Assembly: GCA_964392615.1 (NCBI GenBank)
Contig: CAYMRB010000056.1
Coordinates: 1 to 31,912 of the forward strand
Direction of reading: 5' to 3'
DNA: 31,912 bases
From: CAYMRB01 sp964392615
GTDB taxonomy: Bacteria; Planctomycetota; UBA8108
In this document: in pieces, positions 8,468-15,414 of the stretch
How positions within the stretch are numbered: position 1 is the stretch's first letter
Layout of the letters: the number at the start of each line of letters is the position of its first letter
Position numbers and translations under genes: made by a program
Notes under the pieces: model-generated
Seen by the model: only the letters and a program-made list of their open reading frames with translations
Told to the model about the DNA's origin: nothing
The model's database searches: none

Positions 8468-9190
8468 TCAGATGCGCAGGTCGTCCGCGCACCATGCCTC
8501 GTCGTGCAGCGCGGTCGCGATCAACACGCCATCGGCCCCGGACTCGCGCAGCGCGACCAGGTCGTCACGCCCGCGCACGCCACCGCCGGTGATGATCTCC
8601 ACTCCGTCGAGCTCGTCCTTCCAGCGCCGAACTCGTTCGAGGTGGCGTGGCCCGCGCCCCCGACCGACGCTGGCGAGATCGAGCAGGATCAGCCGGCGAA
8701 CACCGGCGCTCCGAGCCTCGCGGGCGACAAGATCGACGTCGATCGGCCACGCGCCGGGGGCGCCGAGGTGCTGCCCGTGGACGAGATCGAGGCTGAAGAT
8801 GACCCCGTCGACGCCGATGCGATCGACCGTTGCCGCGAGCACGGCCGGCGAGGGCAGCGTCTCGAGAGCAGCGATAACGTCGACAGAGACGGCTGCACGC
8901 AGCGATGCGGCCGCCTCGGGAGAGCGGATTCCGGCGTCTACCAGGAGCGAGAAGCCGTCCTCGACGAGCGCCGTGTAGATCGATGTCGATGCGTCGCTGC
9001 CGCCGATCGCGTCGAGGTCGGCGACGTAGAGTCGGTCGAGACCGTACCGGTCGCGAAAGGCGCGAGCCACGGCCAACGGCTCGGGCGATCGAGACAGCGC
9101 GCTGTCGATCGGACGATAGCGGTCACGCTCCCCGCCGACACCGCGCACGACAAGCCCCCCCATCAAATCGAGCACCGGGTATACTCGCAT
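8468..9190 (-). CDS. HisA-like protein of the H4MPT/methanofuran C1 gene set (COG1411 type)
   Basis: A 240-residue TIM-barrel protein related to, but distinct from, ProFAR isomerase HisA. Diagnostic are the N-terminus RVYPVLDLMGGLVVRGVGG, the block YVADLDAIGG and the C-terminal phosphate-binding strand IITGGGVRGRDDL..GADGVLIATALHD. True HisA starts differently and would normally sit in a his operon, absent here. This group is known from methanogens, methylotrophs and planctomycetes and co-occurs with tetrahydromethanopterin/methanofuran genes; its exact reaction is, to my knowledge, unsettled. ATG 9190 is chosen over an upstream GTG (9238) because homology begins at RVYPV. It is divergent from the amino acid kinase gene 65 bp away and near mfnB, which supports a cofactor role. 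Confidence 0.85.
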   Translation of the reverse strand: MRVYPVLDLMGGLVVRGVGGERDRYRPIDSALSRSPEPLAVARAFRDRYGLDRLYVADLDAIGGSDASTSIYTALVEDGFSLLVDAGIRSPEAAASLRAAVSVDVIAALETLPSPAVLAATVDRIGVDGVIFSLDLVHGQHLGAPGAWPIDVDLVAREARSAGVRRLILLDLASVGRGRGPRHLERVRRWKDELDGVEIITGGGVRGRDDLVALRESGADGVLIATALHDEAWCADDLRI

Positions 9191-9255
9191 GCCGTCCTTG
9201 TAGCGCGAAACCGCCCGGACGAAAACGGGCAATCTCACGATACGGGCTGCGAGAA

Positions 9256-9879
9256 GTGATCGATCCCCCTCCGACGACCGTCATTCGCTTGGGCGGTAGC
9301 CTCCTCGGCCTTCCGGATCTACCGGCGCGCCTGGCGGACGTTCTCGGCGATTTCAGTCGCCCGCGGCCCATCCTGATCGTGGGGGGCGGAGAGCCCGTCG
9401 AGTGCCTGCGACGTTGGGACCGGCTCTACGGTCTCGGCGAGGAGACCTGTCACTGGCTCGCGTTGCGGGTGCTCTCGATTCACACGGGGGTCGTCGAGCA
9501 GCTAGCGCCGGACCTCGCGGCAGTCGATGTGCCGGGTGCTTGCCCGGCGCTCTGGCAGCGCGGCAAGACTCCGGTGCTGGACTCGCACCGGTTCATCGCG
9601 GATGTCGACGCGCACGCTCCGGACCCGATGCCGCGCCGCTGGCGCGTCACGAGCGATTCGATCGCAGCACGCATCGCGACGACTCTGGGCGCGCCGGAGG
9701 TCGTCCTGTTGAAGTCGACGACCTTTCCACCAGGCCTGTCGACGATCGAGGCGGCCGCGAAGGGGCTTGTCGACCCTCACTTCCCGACCGCGGCTCGCGA
9801 CGTCGAGCGGATCGTCTCCGTCAATCTGCGTGACGATTCCCCCGCCGAGAGCGTGCTCGTGCAGCCACCGGCCGAGTGA
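9256..9879 (+). CDS. Archaeal-type amino acid kinase-fold protein, likely C1-cofactor (methanofuran) biosynthesis
   Basis: A 207-residue amino acid kinase (AAK) superfamily protein of the group containing MfnE, which phosphorylates the aminomethylfuran phosphate intermediate in methanofuran synthesis. Visible motifs are the N-terminal nucleotide loop RLGGSLLG, ILIVGGGEPVE, and the signature VTSDSIAARIATTLGAPEVVLLKS, followed by VDPHFP. The bacterial members occur with tetrahydromethanopterin/methylofuran genes. GTG 9256 is chosen as start: it lies about 12 residues before the first strand, and no ATG is available nearby; the longer frame upstream runs into the HisA-like gene. The neighbouring HisA-like gene and mfnB (~700 bp downstream, opposite strand) support the pathway. 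Whether it performs the MfnE reaction is inferred. Confidence 0.8.
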   Translation: MIDPPPTTVIRLGGSLLGLPDLPARLADVLGDFSRPRPILIVGGGEPVECLRRWDRLYGLGEETCHWLALRVLSIHTGVVEQLAPDLAAVDVPGACPALWQRGKTPVLDSHRFIADVDAHAPDPMPRRWRVTSDSIAARIATTLGAPEVVLLKSTTFPPGLSTIEAAAKGLVDPHFPTAARDVERIVSVNLRDDSPAESVLVQPPAE

Positions 9880-10001
9880 GTCCGCACGAGCCTCCCGGTA
9901 TTGCCATCGATGATATCCACTGACGAGCCGCCCGGAAGCGGGCATGACGGGCTCGGAGAAGGAGCGCGCACGGGCGATGGCCGTCGTTTCGCGCTATTCC
10001 C

Positions 10002-10039
10002 TTGATTCTGGGGCTCCGGTACATATGGTGTGCCATATG
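10002..10039 (+). promoter_or_regulatory. Candidate promoter with palindromic CATATGG operator
   Basis: A perfect inverted repeat CATATGG-TGTG-CCATATG lies at 10022-10039, 52 bp before the start of the small DNA-binding protein. A possible -35 (TTGATT, 10002-10007) and -10 (TATGGT, 10024-10029, 16-bp spacer) would place the left arm over the -10 box. A third CCATATG (10088-10094) contains the start codon itself. The surroundings are noticeably AT-richer than the window average. Autorepression by the downstream protein is a plausible inference. Confidence 0.45.
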
Positions 10040-10091
10040 GATCAAGACCTGTAATTCCTCGTCGAAGAATCGGAATAGAAAGGCCTCCCAT

Positions 10092-10499
10092 ATGAAGTTT
10101 GACGTACACAATGTCACGGTCAGTCCGAACGAGATCCGCGAGGTAATCGCTGCCCTCGACGCCGCGATCAAGAGGAACCAGGAGCTCAAGGCGATCTGCG
10201 AGCAGATTATCGCCGTGCAGAGCGGTGCCGGAGGAGCTCGAGCTGCAGTGAGCGGGCGCGGCCGGAGACCGAAGGGCGTCAAGACGCTGCGTCAGGTCAT
10301 CGTCGAGGTCCTCAAGAAGAGTCCCAAGCCTCTGGGAGCCGGCGCGCTCCGAGACAAGGCCTTGGAGGCGGGATACGTAACGACTGCCACTCGTCAGAGC
10401 TTCTACACCGCGGTCTACAACACCGCGACGAAGGCCAAGGAAGTCAAGAAGACCAAGGACGGCTTCACGCTCACCGCGGCCGCCGCGCGCAAGAGCTGA
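10092..10499 (+). CDS. Small DNA-binding protein (coiled coil, AT-hook-like linker, winged-helix-like C-terminus)
   Basis: 135 residues, lysine-rich at the C-terminus. Residues ~10-45 look like a short coiled coil (EIREVIAALDAAIKRNQELKA). The segment GRGRRPKG near residue 55 resembles an AT-hook. Residues ~63-130 (TLRQVIVEVLKKSPKPLGAGALRDKALEAGY and onward) fit a HARE-HTH or similar winged-helix domain, ending in a beta-hairpin-like KKTKDGFTLT. It is probably a nucleoid-associated or regulatory protein. The frame is open 30 codons upstream, but ATG 10092 begins the conserved-looking protein, and the upstream part overlaps the palindromic operator. Its codon and amino-acid make-up (Lys-rich) differs from the Arg-rich neighbours, as expected for this protein type. 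It is flanked by C1-cofactor genes but has no evident link to them. Confidence 0.75.
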   Translation: MKFDVHNVTVSPNEIREVIAALDAAIKRNQELKAICEQIIAVQSGAGGARAAVSGRGRRPKGVKTLRQVIVEVLKKSPKPLGAGALRDKALEAGYVTTATRQSFYTAVYNTATKAKEVKKTKDGFTLTAAAARKS

Positions 10500-10520
10500 G
10501 CGCTGCGCGGTCCCATCGTG

Positions 10521-10545
10521 CGGCTTCTCCGCTGACGGAGCGCCG
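10521..10545. terminator. Hairpin between convergent genes
   Basis: CGGC-tt-CTCCG-ctga-CGGAG-c-GCCG forms a 9-bp stem with a small internal loop. It lies between the stops of the DNA-binding protein gene (10499) and mfnB (10593). No U-tract follows on either strand, so it could be a bidirectional, possibly factor-assisted, terminator. Confidence 0.4.
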
Positions 10546-10592
10546 GGGACTGATTCTCGGCGCCCACCCCGGCCGCAGCCCGCAGCCTGCCG

Positions 10593-11345
10593 TCAGCTCG
10601 CTCGCTCGCACACGGCCGCGTTGCGGATCTCTCCTGCCAGCTCCGCGACGCGCGCTTCCGTCACCCGCGCGTCGCGGGCGCCGTCGGTCGCCGCGCCGCG
10701 CACGGCGATGATGTCCGGCCCCAGATTCGCCACGCGCACCAAGTCGGCGAAGCCCAGCGAACCGGCGATCACCGTACGAAGCCCGGCCCGCTTCGACGCG
10801 CCGACCCACGCCGCCAACCGCTTCATGCCGAAGATCTCGATCACGCTACCGCCCGCCTTGTCCCACGTGTCGAGCAGCAGTGTGCTGAATCCCGCAGCCG
10901 TCGCGAACTCGCGCACGGCGTCCGGGTCGGGCGCGGCGGCACGCAGGCCGTCGGCGTACGCGACCGCGACCAGATCCGCAGAGAAGCTCGCCGCGCGCAG
11001 AAGTCGCCGCGCCTCCATCAGCCGCACATCCCAACGCCCCGTCCTCATGCCGGCGAGGCCGACCTTGTAGAGGCCGACGCCAGGGACGGCCGTCGAAGCC
11101 GCGAAACACTCCCCTACGTCGAGATCGCGCAGCTCGCCGAGAGCCGCGCTGACCGGAACGCGACCGTTCACGGCGGTCACGACAGCCTCGATCGACTCCT
11201 TCGTCGCCGCGCCGAGCGGACCGGCGCGCGGCTCCTTGACGTCGATCCAGTCCGCGCCGCCATCGAGCGCGCGCGCCGCCTCGTCGTCGTCTCGCACGCT
11301 GACGAGAAGTCGAGTCCGTGACTCGGAATGCTCTGCTACTCGCAC
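10593..11345 (-). CDS. mfnB: (5-formylfuran-3-yl)methyl phosphate synthase
   Basis: First committed enzyme of methanofuran/methylofuran synthesis: it condenses two glyceraldehyde-3-phosphate molecules into the furan phosphate. The 250-residue TIM barrel shows RLLVSVRD..EA..ALDGGADWIDVKEP, VGLYKVGLAG, LLLDTWDKAGG and VIAGSLGFADLV..ANLGPDIIAVRGAA. Residues equivalent to the catalytic Asp and Lys of methanogen MfnB are present: D35/K37 in DVKEP, K94 in YKVG and K163 in DTWDKAG. No ATG is available; GTG 11345 is chosen because a later GTG would delete the first barrel strand. That start overlaps the stop of the upstream CotH gene by 10 bp. The much longer open frame upstream (to 11726) is antisense-like arginine-rich sequence within the CotH gene. 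Together with the two genes at 8468-9879 it marks H4MPT-linked C1 metabolism. Confidence 0.9.
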   Translation of the reverse strand: MRVAEHSESRTRLLVSVRDDDEAARALDGGADWIDVKEPRAGPLGAATKESIEAVVTAVNGRVPVSAALGELRDLDVGECFAASTAVPGVGLYKVGLAGMRTGRWDVRLMEARRLLRAASFSADLVAVAYADGLRAAAPDPDAVREFATAAGFSTLLLDTWDKAGGSVIEIFGMKRLAAWVGASKRAGLRTVIAGSLGFADLVRVANLGPDIIAVRGAATDGARDARVTEARVAELAGEIRNAAVCERAS

Positions 11346-14300
11346 GTCAACTCGTCGTCCGTCGGGTCCGTCCCAGGCTCGGGATACGGCGGCGGCGGCG
11401 GCGCCCCCTGAGCGAACAAGAAGCCGAGGACGTAGACGGCATCCGTCAGCACGATCTCGCCATCGTCGTCCGCATCGGCCGCGTCTTCGCAGTCCGGCTC
11501 GACGCCTCCCTGGAACAGGTACTGCAGGATCGAGACCGCGTCCGACAGGTTGATCTCGTCGTCCGCGTTCGCGTCGCCGCGCAGGAAGTCGGCGCCCTCG
11601 GGAATCTCGCCCCCGGGCGTTCCGAGTGGCGCGTCCGACGACTCCCAATTGCGCGGGTCGTCGTTGTCGCGCTCCGGCGTCACATTCATGAGCTCGATCG
11701 AGTGCCCGGGCCGCACGTCCGGCCACTCGCCGCCGTCACCGTAGGCGAGCAGATCGATCGTCGCCGGATAGCCCTCCCCGCCTCCACGCCCGTCCGTGCC
11801 GCCGGCGTCGATTAGCCGGATCGTGTCTCCATCGTTGCCGAGTCGCCCCCCGTACTCGCCGAGCACCTGCGCGACCCGCGGGACGAGCGGGTACTGCGCC
11901 AGAAACACCGGGCGGGACTTCGCGACGATCACGACGCCGTCCTCCTGCACCGTCGTACCGGGCGGGAACGTGTATTGAATGCCGTCGGTGAGCTGCCAGC
12001 CGCCGATGTCGATCTCGCGCCCGCTGATGTTGGTGATCTCGAGGAACTCGAGATCACTGGACGCACCGATCGGATTGAACATCACCTCGGTGATCTTCAT
12101 GCGGTCGTGATCCGGCACGTCTCTGTGCCAGCGTTGGATATAGCGGCGCAGGAACTCCCGGTGCAACTCGATCTGCCGCGACACCTCGACGAGGTTGCCG
12201 ACCATGTCCTGCTGGTTGGCGCAATTCGACGCCGGACACCGCGGGCAGTTCACCGGCGAGCGCCCCCAGCGCGCGAAGTCCTCCTCCGATTCCTCAGCGA
12301 GGAGCGCCTCCCAATCGGCGAGGATCTCGTCATAGACCTCGTTGCGGTACTTCTCCTCGAGCAGATCCCACAATCGCACGAGGTAGGCGCGCTGGAAGTA
12401 TCCGTCACCCGCCCGCATGAAGAAGTCGACGTAGTAGTGCAGCAGGAAGTTCCCGTTGACAGTCGTCGTGAACCACGGGTTCAGATCGTTGTTCGGACTC
12501 AACATGCAGTCGTTGATCGTGCCAACCGGCTGCACGGCGGGGTCGAAGTTCTTCCCGAACACGAGGTCCATGTCCCACGTGTGCAGGCTCCACCGATCGT
12601 TGTCCGTGTTCCAGTACAGGAAGTGGTTCTTCGCGAAGCTGTCGATGTTGTTCAGCACCGACTGCGCAAGCTGATAGGCGATCAGCTCACGGGGATAGCA
12701 GCGGTCGAGGAAAAACTCCGCGGTCGGCCCACCTGCCGCGCGACCGTCGGCGTGCAACGAGCCGATGAACTCCGCGACGCCGGTGAAGTCGCTCCGCTTG
12801 AGCGTTTCCTCCTCCCAGAATCGCGCGTAGGCACCCGGCGACTCCTGCTCCTCCACGCCTCGCGGCTGGCCCGCACCCGACGGTTGACGCGCCTTGTAGA
12901 GGCCGCCGTTCGCGTTGAGACCGTTGCGCCGCAAATAGCGCTCGTCCGGATGCTCGAGATACAGGAACAGCCCGTGGTACTGACCGTTGAGGTGGACGCG
13001 GATGAACTCGGTCTCGCAGTACGGCCCGCCGAGTTGACGGATGAAGTCCCAGGCGAGCTGCTCGCGCACCAGCGACTTGTCGGTCCAGATACCCTGCAGG
13101 TTGATCTTCCGAACGTCGCGAAACCAGCGCCCCTTGTTGAATCGGACCTTCAGGTTGCGCTTCGTGAGGATGCAGGCGGTATTGCCGCGGAACCGCAGGC
13201 CGATGTCCGGCCAGAGCTCGCCGCGGTACGCGAAGGACGCCGTCGTCAGCGCGTTGCAGTTGAGCCTGGCGTTGATCGCTGTCGGTCGCGACGGATCGAC
13301 ACCCGGCACCAGGACGTGGTAGATCGGCAGTACGGAGTCCGGCGCGTCGTCGTAGACGTAGTACCCCCACAGATCCCCATTCACCAGCTGTCGGGGCCGT
13401 GGTGTCAACGGAGCGACTGCCTCGCCGCCATCGACCGTCCTCGCGGCGACGCGATAGAGCACCGCGGTGTCGTGGGGATACGGCGGCAGGTCGACACCCC
13501 AGATGCCGTCGTTCGCGGCGGCGTCCGCGTGCGCACCGTCGTCGTGCATGTCGACCGTCGTCGTCACATCTCCCACGACGGAAGTCAGTCGAACCGATTC
13601 GATCTCCTGACCCGACGGCGTGCGCACGCGAGCCGAGATCCAGGTGCTATCGCTCGAGGTCGGTTCCTGCGGAAATCGACCGCGGTCCGAGACGAACGGC
13701 GGCAGCACGGCCGACAGGTTCGAGTTGACCACGCCGGGCGAGAAGAGGTTCGCGCCGAAGCAGAACGACACGCCACCGAGGACGCGGCAGTAGAACGACG
13801 GGCTGCCGCCGACGTACCTATACTGGAACGTCAGGCGGTACGACGCCTCGATGTCCAGATCCTCGGTGCGCCAGCGATACTCGACGCTATTGCGCGAGGA
13901 GCAGCTTTCGCAATCGGCGCCGCACTCCCCCGCCGTGAGGACGCGCAGCCCCGCGCTACCGCCGACGCCGACTCCGGCCTCGACCACCGACGCCGCGGCA
14001 TTGCCGCGCGGGTTCCATGAGCCGAGCCCCTCCTCGAAGCCGCCGTTCGGCACGAGGCCGACGTCGGGGCTGTCGACCGCCTCGAGCGCGACGTCGTCGA
14101 TGATGAACTCGCCGGCCCCGTTGTTTCCGATGACGACCTTCTGCGTCAGCAGGTTCCCGAGCGTCCCGACGAGGCTCACGGAAACGAAGTCGCCGGGCTC
14201 GATCAAGCTGTTCGACCAGCTCGCCGGATCGTCGCTGCGCGCGGTCGGTGAGATTCGTTCGAGGCTACGGCCGTCGCCGTCGGCGGCAAACGACCAATCG

Positions 14301-15241
14301 CCGTGGTCACTGTAGTTGACGATGTCGACGACCTCCCCCAAGGTCGTTTCGAGCGCCAGACGCTCGCCGCGGTTCGACAACTCGCCGGTGAAATCGCCGA
14401 CCGTGTTGTCGATGCCGAACGTCGTGCGCACGTGATCCTCATTGCGACAGACGACGAGGTACTCGCCGCCGCCGATCGTCGTGCCCGCAGGAAAATCGAA
14501 CGCCGCACCCGCGAGCCGCCAACCGGAGAGGTCGATCGCCTCGTCCGTAGTATTGAGGATCTCGACGTACTCCTCGAGCTCGTCGCGATCATCGAGCGGG
14601 TGGTAGTAGATCTCGTTAATGACGACCGGCGGCACGGTCCACGCCGGCAGCGGGCAACGACTCGCGGCGTTCTCCTGCATCGGCGTCGGCAGCTGACCGA
14701 CGTCGCCGGTCCAGTTCTCCGGGAACTCTGCCGGCGCTGACGTGCACAGCCGCTGCAGCGACGAGCCGCCGGCGTCCGGGCCGGCGTCCGGCCACGGCGC
14801 GCGATCGTCGTAGCGCAGTCCGTCGATATGGGCACCGAAGGCGTCGACGAGCCGCAGTCGATCGCCGTCGTTGTCGAGAGCCCCCGCCCAGTTCCCGAAC
14901 ACGCCGCGTTCCGGCAGGCCGAAGACCGCCATGAGCTCGTCGCGATCGCGACAGACGATGGCGTAGCCGCCGGCCGGGATGGCTGCGCCCGCCGGAAACT
15001 CGAACTCGATCCCCGCAACGAACCGCCAGCCTTCGATCGAGATGGCAACGGCCGGATCGTCGTTGTGAAGCTCGATGAACTCGAGAGCCTTGCCGTACGG
15101 CGCCGGCGGGTGGTAGTGGACCTCGTGGATCACCACCGCCGCCCGCGCGAGCCCGGGCAGACCAAGAGCCAAGCCCGACGCGATCAGGCCGGCGAGCAAC
15201 GAGGCACCAATTCGTCCCCCGACGAATTTCACCAAAGACAC
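11336..15241 (-). CDS. Secreted CotH/lamin-tail multidomain protein with dockerin-like C-terminus (paralogue 1)
   Basis: 1301 residues, exported (signal peptide to about residue 34, ending ARAA). In order: lamin-tail domain 1 (~35-160), lamin-tail 2 (~205-345), a jelly-roll-like region with a Cys cluster (GECGADCESC), an Ig/chitobiase-like segment, a CotH kinase-like domain (~638-1030), lamin-tail 3 (~1044-1190) and a dockerin-like pair of Ca-binding loops (~1219-1285). CotH blocks include LRFRGNTACILTKRNLKVRF, LNGQYHGLFLYLEHPDE and WSLHTWDMDLVFGKNF, with the Asp pair expected for the divergent protein kinase fold. GTG 15241 is chosen for an AGGAGG ribosome-binding site about 6 nt upstream. 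It resembles the next gene domain for domain, a tandem duplication. Its role is unknown; extracellular protein phosphorylation or surface attachment is possible. Confidence 0.9.
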   Translation of the reverse strand: MSLVKFVGGRIGASLLAGLIASGLALGLPGLARAAVVIHEVHYHPPAPYGKALEFIELHNDDPAVAISIEGWRFVAGIEFEFPAGAAIPAGGYAIVCRDRDELMAVFGLPERGVFGNWAGALDNDGDRLRLVDAFGAHIDGLRYDDRAPWPDAGPDAGGSSLQRLCTSAPAEFPENWTGDVGQLPTPMQENAASRCPLPAWTVPPVVINEIYYHPLDDRDELEEYVEILNTTDEAIDLSGWRLAGAAFDFPAGTTIGGGEYLVVCRNEDHVRTTFGIDNTVGDFTGELSNRGERLALETTLGEVVDIVNYSDHGDWSFAADGDGRSLERISPTARSDDPASWSNSLIEPGDFVSVSLVGTLGNLLTQKVVIGNNGAGEFIIDDVALEAVDSPDVGLVPNGGFEEGLGSWNPRGNAAASVVEAGVGVGGSAGLRVLTAGECGADCESCSSRNSVEYRWRTEDLDIEASYRLTFQYRYVGGSPSFYCRVLGGVSFCFGANLFSPGVVNSNLSAVLPPFVSDRGRFPQEPTSSDSTWISARVRTPSGQEIESVRLTSVVGDVTTTVDMHDDGAHADAAANDGIWGVDLPPYPHDTAVLYRVAARTVDGGEAVAPLTPRPRQLVNGDLWGYYVYDDAPDSVLPIYHVLVPGVDPSRPTAINARLNCNALTTASFAYRGELWPDIGLRFRGNTACILTKRNLKVRFNKGRWFRDVRKINLQGIWTDKSLVREQLAWDFIRQLGGPYCETEFIRVHLNGQYHGLFLYLEHPDERYLRRNGLNANGGLYKARQPSGAGQPRGVEEQESPGAYARFWEEETLKRSDFTGVAEFIGSLHADGRAAGGPTAEFFLDRCYPRELIAYQLAQSVLNNIDSFAKNHFLYWNTDNDRWSLHTWDMDLVFGKNFDPAVQPVGTINDCMLSPNNDLNPWFTTTVNGNFLLHYYVDFFMRAGDGYFQRAYLVRLWDLLEEKYRNEVYDEILADWEALLAEESEEDFARWGRSPVNCPRCPASNCANQQDMVGNLVEVSRQIELHREFLRRYIQRWHRDVPDHDRMKITEVMFNPIGASSDLEFLEITNISGREIDIGGWQLTDGIQYTFPPGTTVQEDGVVIVAKSRPVFLAQYPLVPRVAQVLGEYGGRLGNDGDTIRLIDAGGTDGRGGGEGYPATIDLLAYGDGGEWPDVRPGHSIELMNVTPERDNDDPRNWESSDAPLGTPGGEIPEGADFLRGDANADDEINLSDAVSILQYLFQGGVEPDCEDAADADDDGEIVLTDAVYVLGFLFAQGAPPPPPYPEPGTDPTDDELTCE

Positions 15242-15414
15242 GGACGGCCTCCTGAACAGCGCGCGGTCGGGGCTCGAGGTGAGACCCAGAGAAACCCGGT
15301 CGCGATGATAGCCGCCGAGTTCCGAAGCGACGAGGGTAAAAACCTACGCCGCAACGCGTTTCGCGCCGAAATTCGTGCCCCTGCCAATCCGGGCTGCTGC
15401 GTCGGCGCGCGGAC

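Noticed and set aside
11346..11726. N-terminal extension of mfnB into the CotH gene
   Set aside because: It reads a shifted frame of the dockerin-like region and is Arg/Gly-rich; MfnB proteins begin right at the first barrel strand.
11975..14020. 681-codon plus-strand open frame
   Set aside because: Antisense to CotH paralogue 1, same shadow pattern as over paralogue 2.
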